Shown in pieces: positions 52,418-64,000 of a stretch of DNA of 64,000 nt. How positions within the stretch are numbered: position 1 is the first letter of the stretch; each line of letters begins with the position of its first letter. The notes beneath the pieces were generated by a model. That model had not been told where the DNA came from, did no database searches, and saw only the letters and a program-made list of their open reading frames with translations. Location: the NCBI RefSeq assembly GCF_040115645.1, contig NC_089541.1, positions 4,340,001 through 4,404,000 on the forward strand, in the 5' to 3' direction. The stretch comes from Euwallacea fornicatus. Taxonomy: Eukaryota; Arthropoda; Insecta; Coleoptera; Curculionidae. The position numbers and the translations under genes were made by a program.

Positions 52418-55400
52418 CTAGTCCTTAATTGGTATCTTCTTTAGAAATTGTATTGAAAGGTCCATAAGCTGTGAGGGTGGTAATGTGCTAGTTAACCAAT
52501 CAATCAACAGTCTGGAAATTTCTTTTAAGTCTTCATTGTTTTTATTGGAAGTTAAAAACATGAAGCTACACGCTGCCACGATTTCTTTAGTTGATCCCCT
52601 TTCCATTATATTTCTTGCAAGTTCTTCAATAGAATATGCGGCTAATGCGTTAGTTTTGGTTTCTTCAACGTGAGAAGAGCCATTTACAATTCTTTTTATG
52701 AACTTAGGACGGTCTTCGCCCTGTAGCCTCATTGTGACTATATCACTAAGTTCCACAACATTTAAACTATTGAAATAGGAGTTTAGATCAACGGGATTAA
52801 TGTTGGGAAGAAAAATCGTTTGTAACAGCTCGTTTCTACTGCATTTCCCATTTTCTACACAACTCCACACTGCAGTATTCAGCTCTTCTAAAGTTCGACT
52901 GTCAACAAGGCTCTGCAAGGATTTTTTCTCTATTCTACTATTAATAAATGTCTCAGCTTCTTCTTCGTATGATTCTCGAAGAATTTCAAATAATTTTCTA
53001 ATTCCCAAAGTGTTAGATATTTTCCTGATGGCCGCGGGAAACTCATCTTCTTCGAGAAGATCGGGGATTTGGAGGTGGAAATGGGATTTTACCCAAATGA
53101 GGACGTCTTTTTTGTTAGCGGATCCCAATATGGCGGAACAAAGAGTATCGAGTGATATATTCTAGAAAACAAAAATTTGAGTGGAGAAACAAGGCCAAAA
53201 TGACAATGATTAAAAAATAAATCACTAATATTTGTTGTACCATGAATTCAAAATTATAACGCCAGTACCCACGTTCTCTACATTCTTATCTTTCGTCAAG
53301 ATTATTGATTATCGCAAATTTTCCAGAAATTTGTTTCCGAAAACCTATAAATTTTACAAGAAATGAAAAATATATATTTAACTTATTCAACTGTATTGCT
53401 GCTTGATATTGTGTAGCAACACAATTTTTAAAAATTTAATTATAATACATACAATTATTTTGAAAGTTTCTTCCGCTTCTTATCTGTTTATCAATACTTT
53501 CACTAATACTTGAATTATACATAAAACGTATGGACCACACTGCATTGATATTTTTGAACTACTTCGTCACCAAACTAACTAAGGTTAGTACAAGATAAAA
53601 AAAAACACGATGAAAAGCATGGCTTAAGAAATTAATTACAATAACTGTGTAACTATTAGAATGTTATATGAACAAAAATAAAATATATGTCCCGTCGATT
53701 GCTTGATAAGTAATCGGTATTTCTCATTAAAACGGTTTCAAGCTTTTAATTTTTCGACTACAGATGGAAGTGTGTAAAAAATGTTGTAATAAATTAAAAA
53801 TTGCTGCGCTTTTTCGTCGTACTAATATTTGGTTATGTTATTAATATATAATGGAACATAACCTTCCTTACTGAAGGCACTTTCTGACATTAACAATCCC
53901 TTCACAAAGAACACGCAATCTTACCTCACTATAGGCTCTCTCAACTATCTTGGACAACTCCAGTTTCACATCCATATTTTGTAACATAATCTGCGCCAAA
54001 GCCAAAGGCGATTTTTCTGGTTCTCTCACCTTTTCTTCCCTATTCATCTTACAACTTTCCAAAGGACTCTTCGTCTTGAAGTTCTTATTATAATAACTAT
54101 CTAAAGCCTGATAAACCGTGGCCACATCAGGCATCTTACAAGGTTGTTTACTAACACTTGCCTCGCTCTGTTCGGGTAAATTTTCTATTGATTTGCTACT
54201 GCTTCTGTTCAATTCACCTAGCAAGGCGTTAACGAACCTGGGAGACGTGAGTTTCCTAGCTATAATGCTGACACTTTCGTCACAGTTAAGTAGTTCTGGA
54301 CAAATGGGAATATCATCTCGGGATTCAAGCTGAGTTTCGCTCATATCTTGTGGTTTTTCTATGATATGATTGGAAGCTAATACTTCGAGGAATTGATTGT
54401 CTATGTCTTCATTTGAAATTAGATTGAAGAGACTTGGAGGGGCAATTTCTTCTTTGATGAATAGTTTTTTGGATGTTGTGCAGGGATCGCTAAAGTTGAC
54501 GCGTTTGCGCTATATACAACAATTAAGAATAAGCATTATTAATAGGAGATTGTTCTGTATTTTACCTTGGGACATGGTGACATGCCATCCTCAAGAGAAT
54601 CGGGATGTTTTCGCTTTAAAATACTACTTTTTGGCACCGCCAAGGGACTGGGGATATCTCGGGTAAATGTCAATAGGTCCTCTTTATCGATTTCATAGAT
54701 GCATTCACTTTGGGATGACGGTTTTACATTAGACATTAATTTTTTGATGCGTGAAGCAGAAGGAGATAATGTTTGACCGGATCTTCGTTTTGAAAGAAGT
54801 CTAAAAGGTAAAATAAACATATTAGATTAGTGTAAAAGGTATTACAAATTCAAATGGAGCTTTTAAACAACTACCTATAATTCACCATAAAAAACATCAT
54901 ATTTTTGATGGATACCTGTGCAATTTCTAATATTTTATATAAGAATACGCAACGATCATTAATTTGAAACAAACATAAGTTTATTTCTTTTACCATTTTC
55001 CGCCTAAAAATTGTAATCTAAATACACACCTATGTACCGCCGGAGATCCGTGTTTAGTCCAACTAAAATGATTATTCTTCTCAATGTAAAGACGAAGATC
55101 TTTCATGTTCTTTTCACTGTGTTTTAGTGAAACCTCAACTAACCCATCTCCTGACTTCTCCTCCGGCTCCAAAGAAACTTTATCACTAATCTTTTCTGGC
55201 GCATCATCTGCTTTCTCCGGAGATTTCTGCTTCTTTCCATCAAGATCTTCTTCTTCGTTGTCAAATTTTAGGGCAAGGGGCACAAATTTCCGAACCGTTT
55301 TATTATTGTCCTCCCTTTCCGGACTAGATTTGCTCGAATTTATAGGCGATATGCCCGAAGTATTATTAAGTAGCTCAGAAGTGCGATTTGGAGTGTCTCC

Positions 55401-58400
55401 GGTAACGGGTGAAGTTGGGAGGTCTGACGGTGCTCGCGATAGGATGTTCGCGGCATCTATTTAGAAAATATTGGAGTTAAGGAAGTTATAATGTTGGAAT
55501 AAATTTCTACTACGTCCTGTTGAATTTTAAGAAATCGAGAAGGTGGTCACTGCGCGGACCTTTTAATCAGAATGATTATGTTTTGTTCTTTACTTAACTT
55601 GTTTAAAAACTTTCAATAAAATGTTTAATTACTAGTTTAACCTTTAAATAGTTTTTATTATTTATAAGTCTGTGAGTAATTTAAATCGACCCACGCTACA
55701 ATGTACAATTTAAAAGTATAAAGTAATTGCGTTAAGAAACGTATGACAAGAATAATGATATTTTTTCACGACTCCACAGAAAAATGAAAAATAATGACAA
55801 AAAATGATTGATTCCTCGCTACTAAAACCCTTTCTAGTAGTGGAACAACACTTAAAACAATGATGAGATGGGCAATAAACTCTAGATATTTGAAACGATC
55901 ACAAGAAATACATAAAATTATGAAATCACCCTAGAACTTACCTTGGATAACATCCGACTGCAGCCACTTTAATGGAGAACCTTCAATAACTTTACTTGTT
56001 TCCTCATCTAATTTCTCGACAACTGTAATATCACACATTTTCTCCTCCGTAGAAGCATAAACATTATTCTCAACTTCCCCCCCTTCTTCCTTTTCCTTCC
56101 CCGCCTCACTAAACAAATCTTCAGTTTCACATACATCTGCAGTTATTGTGCATTCTTTTTCTTCTATCGTAGAACTTAGCTGTTCAAACCCTTTAGAATT
56201 ATTCAAGTCTCCTAGTGACAATGAAGCTGTATCCATTGAAGCAAACTCTTGTTCTGATTCAGTTAAAACTTTCGTCTGGGGTAAATCTAAGTTGGGTTCA
56301 ACATTACTGTCGATTCCCAGAGATTCACTGCCTTGAGTCTGAGTATCCTGACTTTGAGTGCGTTTATTTTCAATTTCAGTGGAGAAAGTGACATTTGTGT
56401 TGGTAGAAATTTGTTTCTCTGCCTGTTGGTTGGAAGTATATTCACTAATGATTTGAGGGGAAATCTGCGGTATTCCATTGAAAGCATCTGATTGGTGTAT
56501 TTCCATTGTATTATCGTGTTTCGACGATTCTTCCTTGTCATGAGATCTGGGACTTCGGCGTCTAGCTCCTTCAGACGAAGACCATTTTAACCTGCGACGC
56601 TTTGATTTTAAATCTGCCGAACAAGAGGTAACAAATGAATCTAAAGTTGCAACATCATTTTTATTTAAATTTTCGCTAATTTCCCCGGGAGACCTTTGCT
56701 TCGTGGGAGTTTTTTCTAGTCCTTCACTACTTTTCTTTGATTTCTTGTTGAAGGAATTAACGATTTTTTCATGTACTGAGAGTGATTGATTGCTAAAAGA
56801 TGTGTCCTTAGGTTTTCTTTCGTTAGTAAGTTTAACATCAAGAGCTAAGTTTGCAGCATTTTTGTCAGCTACTTCACCTGGCTGTTGAACATCCAAGGAA
56901 TTGCATTTTTCATTTATACTAAGACGCCTACCCATGCTCCATTTTAACATGGACGCACTAACATTGGAATTATTCGTCTCTTGGGAACTTTCAATTATGT
57001 CGTCTTCTTCACTGCTGCTCACTCTTTTCCGTTTTCTCTTAGAACTGTCTTTAACTTCATCTAGAGATTTTTTAGGTTTCAATCCACTTCCAGAGTGTCT
57101 CCCTTTATATACCGTTGTGTTCTCCAACAAATTTGTTGTCTCTGCTGTATCCAATAATGTTTCATTAAACAAATTTGACTGGGAGGAGGCAACAGAAGCT
57201 TCATTGGATTTTTTTAACTTCAATCCACCTGTAGATTTCCTCCCTTTATTTACCTTCTTATCTTCCGATAAAATCGTTGTCTCTACTTTACCCATGAGTG
57301 TTTCATTCAACATATCTAACTCAGAGGAGGTAATAGAAGCGTCATTGGACTTCTTTAATTTCAACTCATGTTCAAACTTCTTTAATTTATTTACTGTTTT
57401 TTCCTCCAGTACATTGGTTCTCTCTGCAATAGCTCCATTGCAAGATGTTTCATTAAATAGGTCTGACTGAGTGGAGCAAATTGAGTCTTCATTAGACTTT
57501 CTACATTTTAATCCGGCGATTGATTTCCTTGCCTCATGTAACTTTTTGTCCTTCATAACATTCTCCAATAAATTTGAAGTTGTTTCTGCATCTTGCGTTG
57601 GTTTACTAAACACATCAGCCTGCGAACAGTTAGAAGCTGTTAATTGTGGATTAGATTTGGAATCAACAACCAGTGATGCAGGGGTGAGTGTCTTTCGTAT
57701 CGGTAAATTTTTTCTTAAAGATATAGGTTTTTCTTGAATAAGCTGCTTCACTCTTTTGCCCCTTTTTTTCGACTTAGAATTATTTTTCGCACTTACAAAG
57801 TTTTTCTTCGTTTCTGATTTAACTGCTAAATCAATGGAGCTTTGCTGTTCAGGAGGATGTGACATACTTTCCAGAGGATTTTTCTTTGAGACATTTTCCT
57901 TGTTTATTGATGATGAAGGCTTCTCAGGAATTGTTCCTTTAGATTTAGATTTCTTTAACTGTTGCTCTGTTGCCAATACTTTTTTGCTTTCCTGGGGAAC
58001 TCCCACTGCCCTCTTTTCCAACTTAGTTTTCTTCCCAACACTTTTCCGGGTTTTTAACTTTTTTTTCCCTTGATCAAACTCAGTCTTCCCACTTTCAGAG
58101 TCTTTTCTTAAGTGCCTCTTTCTCTTTGACCCTGTAGAGATAAACTCCTCTGCTCCTACAATGTTCATTGAAAGCTTCTGAAGCTCCAATTGAACTTTCT
58201 TTGCTATCTTATCTTCAACATCTTCCCCCTTTCGTTCATTGCTAGTATTTATTTTAGTTTCACCATCAATATAATTTGAATCAAAACTCTGACTTACACT
58301 CTGTGATAAATCTTGGTACAATGCAGGAATATCTTCCCTTCTTTTTTTCAAAGTTTCTCTTTGATGTTCAGTGAGTTTTTCTTTGTCTAATTTGACTTCT

Positions 58401-61400
58401 GAATTAATAACAACAAAGTTGCTTGTGCTTTCGTCGTCTATAGAAGGTTTAGATGGTGTTACTTTGGGTGTAACACTTCTTTTAGGTGTAGATTTCTGAT
58501 TTTTAATCTGACTCCCAACCATATTTAACGGAGAATGAGTCTCTATATCTTTGCCAAAGAGTTTGAATGGCGACTGTTCAGGTTTTTTAGGACTTGAAGG
58601 CATTTGTTTCATTAAATGAGCAATTTTTGCTGAACGCCCTCCTAAGGATATTACTGTCGACACATTTTTTTTAGCCTCGGAGGGTTTTACACTTTTTAAA
58701 ATTGTTATTATTCTCTGAAGTTTTTCTGTGACATGAAGATCGTTTTCTTCCTGGAATATATCTATTAAGAATCTTAAAACGAGAAACTTGGCGAAAGTGG
58801 CCTTAACCAGGTCAGAGGCACACTTAAGAAATTGTTCTAGTGGAGATAAGGAACTAAAACGTCTAAGTTTCAGAAGTTGCTCAATGCAATTGCAAAGATT
58901 TTTGATAATAATTTGGTCTTGAATCCTCGATATATCAGAGTCTAGTATTTTGCAGAAATAAGTGTCTATTAGGTCGATCTGACTGACTTCAAGATTCTCT
59001 GATTTTTGTTTAGAGTAAAGAATTATTAGCATTGTAGTTAAAATTTCCAGAGTCGCATTGGCTGAAATATAAATTAAACATAATCACAAAATGTGTAATA
59101 ATAAAACTGAACACTTACTTATATCTTTGTTCTCAATTATTGGTGGAAACATACACACTAAGTCAAGAATATTTCTTAACAACAGAGAATTGTTCTTTAG
59201 GATTTTATCAAAGCTCCTGAAGAGTGCCAAATGAATACTATTCGACTTTTCGATAAAAGGCACGAGCTGGCATTTATAATGCTCATAAATCAAAACCTCT
59301 TTAGTCTATAATATATCCAATAAATAAATTTAGATTATATTTTCAATTTTCTTACCTTCTCAGACAGCTGATGAATATGAAAAACGGGCCATAATAAAAA
59401 ATTAAGCGAACCTGCCCTTGCATAATCTTCACCTTCATTAGCGACTAAAATCCATATATCTGCTATAAAATCCACATTGGATTCTATAGTTTTGAAATTA
59501 ACGAAACTGCTAAATATCTGAGATTGCACTTTGGACTTCACAGAGGGAGATTTTAGGTTTCCAAGCGTGGTGACAAACTTTTCAACTTGGAGGTAACTAA
59601 AACAAATTTTAACATCTTACTAGCGAATTTTTTAAAGGAGATTACTCACCATTGTTTATTCAAAGGGACTAAAAATATGACATTTAGAAAGTTTTCGATT
59701 TGATCTACTATGAGATCTAACGATTTGGGTTTATTAGAATTAACAGTTTCCTCAAATATAATTGCTGATATAGTGTCCTGAAACCAGCTTGAATAGAATG
59801 ATTTCTTTTATCACTAAATAGCAATTATTGTACCTTATGAAATTTATCCATAATTTTCCCTATAAGGGTGAAGCACTGTTCAGTATTAATAACTCCATCT
59901 TCCAAGATAAGTCTAAGTAATGATCTCCAAAAGCATCGAAAAATCTAATATATAAAAATTTAAAAAAAACATCGATAATAAAAAAAGGTCTTACAAGATC
60001 TTTGGTTTGCCTAAAATCAACTTCTTTTAGAAGCAAGCAGCATTCAGCTACAGAATATATGACTTGCTGCCAAACATCAGCAATGTTATTGTTATTTAGC
60101 ACCGGAGAATTCAATTTTATTTCACTTTCTGTATCCAAACAATCATGGTTTTCCAAATGATAATGACCTAAAAGAAGATGTAATAATAATATGGGTCAAC
60201 AAAATAAAATTATTTAATAGACATCCTTGGCTTCAAAACTGATTTTGCTTTAAATTTGGAGGTGCAATCTGAATTCCTTAACCATATCAGAAACTTTAAC
60301 GCTAATCAAATTAAAGCACAAGGAACAAAACAAAAAACTTTCCACCAATCCAAGCTGAAGCCTACCAACCCGGGACACGTAAAGAAAATACTCTCAAAAC
60401 CAATCTCTAGATTAAATAGTGAAGATAAGCCGCAGGAATAACGATCCGCATAGCATTGCTGCATGCTAATCTTCACCATCCTCAAATGGCTACCTGCCTC
60501 TTGAGGAGAGGGTTTAAAGACGATTCATATTACTGGTAATATCATGGTCGAGTCAAATGTAACACTATACAACAACAAAATATCAAGAAATGTAACTCTA
60601 ACTCTACCTCTAATGCATTAAGCGCTATTTACACTAACATATGCTTACTGTCTAAGCTACCCTAAACTTGGCAATTTTGACTCTCTTGACGATTCATTGC
60701 ACATACTCTCTATCATATTAAACAAGTCTTAGCTAAGCAAAGCGTATGTTGATGCATTGGGAGGAAGGAAAGGGCGGAAGTGTTCAATGGCGCAAATGGG
60801 TGCAACCAGGAAAATTTTTTTTTTCACTATAAGGACTTACCAAGAACAGCCAAAAGAACTTTTGCACTCCTTAATCTCAGTTCAGGAACCGTTTTTCCCA
60901 ACCCGAATCTATTGGGGTCAGTATTCTCTTCTATATTCCCGAAACAGAACTCTAGAAAATCTTTTAACACTAATACAGACTTGCTTTGTAGTTTTTCCAT
61001 TAAGAATATGTATATTTCAAACTTTTTATAGATAACACCTTCCTTTCTAGAAAATTTGGCTTTCAAAGGTGCTAATAAAAGTTTAAGTTGTTTTTCAGAA
61101 GATATGTAATTGGCATCTAAGCTGATGTTGGCAATTAATTCCTATAAAAAAATGGATTTTAATTCTTGGGGAAAAACCATCAAGGCTACAAAAGACCTTC
61201 CAGCAGATGTAACCTTTAATCCTTTCATCAGAAGATGGATTTCTGAATGCATGTTCAGCTATTCTCAGAAATTTATTAATTAACGTCATAGATCTGTGTA
61301 ATTTTAATCCTAGTAACCGTATCAAAATAATCCAGAGTTTATCCCAATCAGGGAAATTATTGGTTCTTAAATCAGATATTATTAACACATAACTAAAATA

Positions 61401-64000
61401 AACATATATTAAAAAAATATTTTAAAAGATATTACATACGTATTTACTCATGAGCTTTCTCCACAAAGGTTTTGCAGTTATCGTCATTTAACTCAGAGCT
61501 GGACATTACCGAAGATATTTCCATGAGCATATCAATATAGCCCGGTTTTGATAAATGCTTATTCATTGAAACGAAAATTTCTTTATTGAATATTAAAGGT
61601 AGGAGAACATCAAACAACATTTCTCCACAATACTGGTTATATTCAGTCCGTGAAATGACTTCTTTTAAAATAGGTATAAACTGGAAAAAATAATAAATAA
61701 GAAAACAAATAAAGAAGAATCAATGGAATGGTACTCGTAGAATTTTGGTATGAACTGTATTAATAGACTTGCGAAATAATGTGAGTGAAAAATAACTTCA
61801 TGGATCATGAGTTTTCTAACTACATGGTCTCACATTCTTAATATCAATTAAGTGGAACCCTATGAAAACTAAAGAATATATATTTATTTATATGGAAAAA
61901 TATTACACAAAGTAATTTAAACCAGTTTATCAGTTTAGATCATTTCTAACGAATGTTATTGTCCTGTTCAGAACCTGTAAAGGTTCTCCCATATTAATTC
62001 TGAGAAATATCCTTATATTTTAGAGGAATTTAGTAAAATGTGATTTTAGCCAGTTTGAATTATTTAAAGCCTGGTTTATAGATTTATCTAACATATCGTT
62101 AACATTGCAGTTAAGTAAAGTCACGTTAAATTTTGAATTTAACCTCAAGTTCTTAATTGTTTCATTCCTTTATTACGTTACAGGGTTTTCAGTGAGTGAT
62201 GAATATACTGAGTTTTGTTATGCGCTTTAAATATTGTAAGACCTGTTTTATTATTTCTCAATAATCATTGGCTGCATGTAAGAAGATAGTAAGGTCATAT
62301 AAATAAAAGTTAAACATTTTTAATAATGGCGCTATACAAGCTTCGTTTTAATTGATGTTAGCATACATACTTTCAAAGTATCCAGGTTAAATGAAATGTG
62401 TGGATAGAAGTGTCACTTTTTCATGTTGTGAAGACATACTTTAGAGTTGTTTAAAATTGGGTACGTAAGACAACTGGCTTGAAAATAGGCTCTAATGTAA
62501 ATAGAAACAGAAGCCTTTCTACCACGAAATTCACGTTTAGTTGAAATTCGCAAGAATAGTTTTTTTTTCAATTGAAGTGCAGAAATTTCTTAAATATAAT
62601 AGTGCTTTTGAAGATAAATTTAGCTACTGAATACTATATAAACTTTTGTATAAGTACAGAAAAATTAATTATTAATTATTTCAACAGCTTTAGACCAAAG
62701 ATTTTTCACCATTTGGTCAGGATTATAAGTTAGATTATTGTACAATTCTTGACATATTTATGAATACATTATGTATATACTAATTCAATTTGGTGTGTTC
62801 TTAAAAAATGGATTCTTGAATTTAAACTTTTCGTAAAATGTAGAAATATATACTGTTAGTGCAAAAAAATATATAAGGGGTCAGTAGTAATTAACAATCA
62901 ACAATTAAAATATCTGAATGCTCTGAGTTTCGCAAAATATTAACAATACAAGGTGAATCGTTGGTCACTGCCTCAAATAAAAATATGGCACACCTGGCAG
63001 GAAAAAAACAATGCAGTTCATCGAAATTATTAAGAAAATTTTAGCTAACTAGTTATCTAGTGGTGAAGTTATGGATATATTTTATTCTTTGTATGCCTGC
63101 ACTTTTTGAATTGTTATGATGTAAAACCAAGATAAAAAATTTGAAATATCCAAAAGTGAAAATTAAAAAGCATTGTTTTTCTGCAGATCATAAAAAATAT
63201 TTGGTAAGTTAGACCAAGTCTACAATTGATGTTATTTGAACGGAATTGAATTCTGCTTATAGAAAATTATCAAATATTTGAACAAAAAATGCCAATGAAG
63301 CCATTCTGTTAATGTAATAGAATGTGGTGTATGGCATATTATTAATGTAAAATTTAATAATTAACAGATTTTTTCTTCTATCGAAAATTTATATATCTCT
63401 TATGTATTGAAATAGGTAATATGAAGGTAACCTTTATTTCCTTTATACAGTGTTTACATAAGACACTGATTGAAAATAGATATTTTCATACTCATACCAG
63501 TAAAAAAATAGTTACACTTATAAGATGATAATATTTATTTATGAACTTTGCTGCTTATTTCAAGCATTGCAAACAAAGTACTCTTATGGACTATTGTCAC
63601 TGCTAGCATAAAAAAAATTGAAATTCAACCAGTTTAATGGTAGATATGTATTCTGTAAACTGCAATATGTAAACGAGGGTGCAATTTCATTAAAAAATAT
63701 TAATGATACATTATGTAAGTTTATAAACCAGGATTAAGTAGATAACTACAACAGGTATGTTATCATCATAAAATATACAATCCTTCAAATTTCATGCCAT
63801 GGTTCTATTTGAATTGTAGGTTAGTTTATAGTTTCTGCTAAATAATTATATAAAAAGATGAGTTGTGATACTTTATACAAGCCTTAGGTACTCACTTCTA
63901 TAATAAGCTAAATAACTATTTTCTTACCTGAGTGCCATATTTTTCACAATACTTCTGGCACATCTTAAAAAGTGAGGCTAAACATCTATGATTTTTTTGA
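52418..64000 (-). CDS. Rif1: Rif1 (Rap1-interacting factor 1 homolog), partial: N-terminus beyond the window
   Basis: Exons in transcript order: 64000-63928 (partial), 61680-61448, 61392-61197, 61141-60841, 60167-59995, 59944-59834, 59777-59650, 59596-59356, 59305-59119, 59061-55942, 55456-55030, 54800-54566, 54509-53925, 53161-52418. All joins keep frame; the donor at 61197 (AAG/GTC) is the weakest. About 2250 residues are encoded here. The first nine exons give helical HEAT-type sequence of the Rif1 N-terminal domain, including SSDERIKGYICWK. The 3.1 kb exon holds the conserved Rif1 block KLTEHQRETLKKRREDIPAL (58319-58378), then a long Lys/Ser/Glu-rich disordered region. Near the C-terminus are the PP1-docking motifs SILK (54614-54625) and RVNF (54492-54503), 18 residues apart across an intron. 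By family knowledge, Rif1 recruits protein phosphatase 1 to restrain origin firing and acts in double-strand-break repair choice and late replication of heterochromatin in the nucleus. The last exon (about 247 residues) should include the C-terminal DNA-binding/multimerising domain, which I could not align. Confidence 0.92.
57065..57646 (-). repeat. Four-copy tandem protein repeat inside Rif1
   Basis: Within the large exon, four consecutive units of 47-50 residues are recognisable. Each has a Ser-rich start, a (L/M)FNET-like core (DVFSKP in the first), an ETT/ERT-L motif, a Lys-rich stretch and a closing LKxKKS. Units begin at about 57646, 57496, 57349 and 57205. The corresponding DNA is a diverged ~145 bp direct repeat. 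No function is known for it. Confidence 0.85.
60219..60441 (+). other. Unassigned + strand open block inside a Rif1 intron
   Basis: The 673-bp Rif1 intron (60168-60840) contains a + strand open stretch that starts after an acceptor-like TTATTTAATAG and runs to a stop at 60439-60441. It encodes ILGFKTDFALNLEVQ, then LNHIRNFNANQIKAQGTKQ, then a basic end with LKPTNPGHVKK. Base composition to about 60780 is richer than in the neighbouring introns. I recognise no family. It may be a terminal exon of a nested gene, a fragment of a retro-copy or transposon, or chance. Confidence 0.3.
61681..63927 (-). other. Rif1: Large Rif1 intron
   Basis: A 2.25 kb AT-rich intron between the partial exon at 63928 and the exon at 61680; most other Rif1 introns here are 50-57 nt. 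No gene, RNA or transposon recognised inside. Confidence 0.75.

Noticed and set aside
53126..53165. Separate gene starting at 53128 on the - strand
   Set aside because: The apparent start is a TTG codon; the frame continues upstream to a good acceptor at 53162 and joins in frame to the preceding Rif1 exon.
56901..58073. Long + strand open frames of 88-189 codons
   Set aside because: They are antisense shadows of the Lys/Ser/Glu-rich 3.1 kb Rif1 exon.

Overview
This is an AT-rich animal nuclear window, most likely from a holometabolous insect and possibly a beetle. The evidence is intron-split genes with many 50-57 nt introns, Patched-related and Rif1 proteins of insect type, a eukaryotic tRNA-Leu, and decayed Tc1/mariner and pogo transposons. 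The order-level guess is an inference and was not tested.

There are two clear protein-coding genes, both in the right-hand third and converging tail to tail. On the + strand, 43568-50304 encodes a complete 13-exon, 1049-residue Patched-related (RND/sterol-sensing-domain) membrane protein. On the - strand, 52418 to beyond 64000 encodes the C-terminal ~2250 residues of Rif1, the replication-timing and DNA-repair factor. It carries paired protein phosphatase 1 docking motifs (SILK and RVNF) and a four-copy internal protein repeat. I rebuilt the exon joins by hand; all keep frame and use GT-AG borders. The 5' end of Rif1 lies outside the window. A possible non-coding first exon for the Patched-related gene ends at a strong donor at 24601, which would give it a ~19 kb first intron.

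The left two thirds (1-43 kb) hold almost no genes. A tRNA-Leu(CAG) lies at 18511-18593 on the - strand. The rest is a graveyard of DNA transposons. There are four Tc1/mariner-type transposase pseudogenes with DUF4817-like architecture (1-870, 4640-5690, 14640-15060, 26871-27900). There is also one pogo/Tigger transposase remnant (13840-14600), one Tc1-like helix-turn-helix remnant (33629-34358), and at least five foldback (hairpin) elements. Most element ends carry the same terminal motif, TACAGGGTG or a close variant, next to TA. The most unusual one is a three-layer nested hairpin at 22084-23516.

I found no CRISPR, operon or prokaryotic system, and no convincing new molecular system. The observations most worth following are the nested hairpin, the shared TACAGGGTG termini, the internal repeat in Rif1, the proposed distant 5' exon with a diverged tandem repeat just upstream of it, and an unexplained ORF block inside a Rif1 intron.
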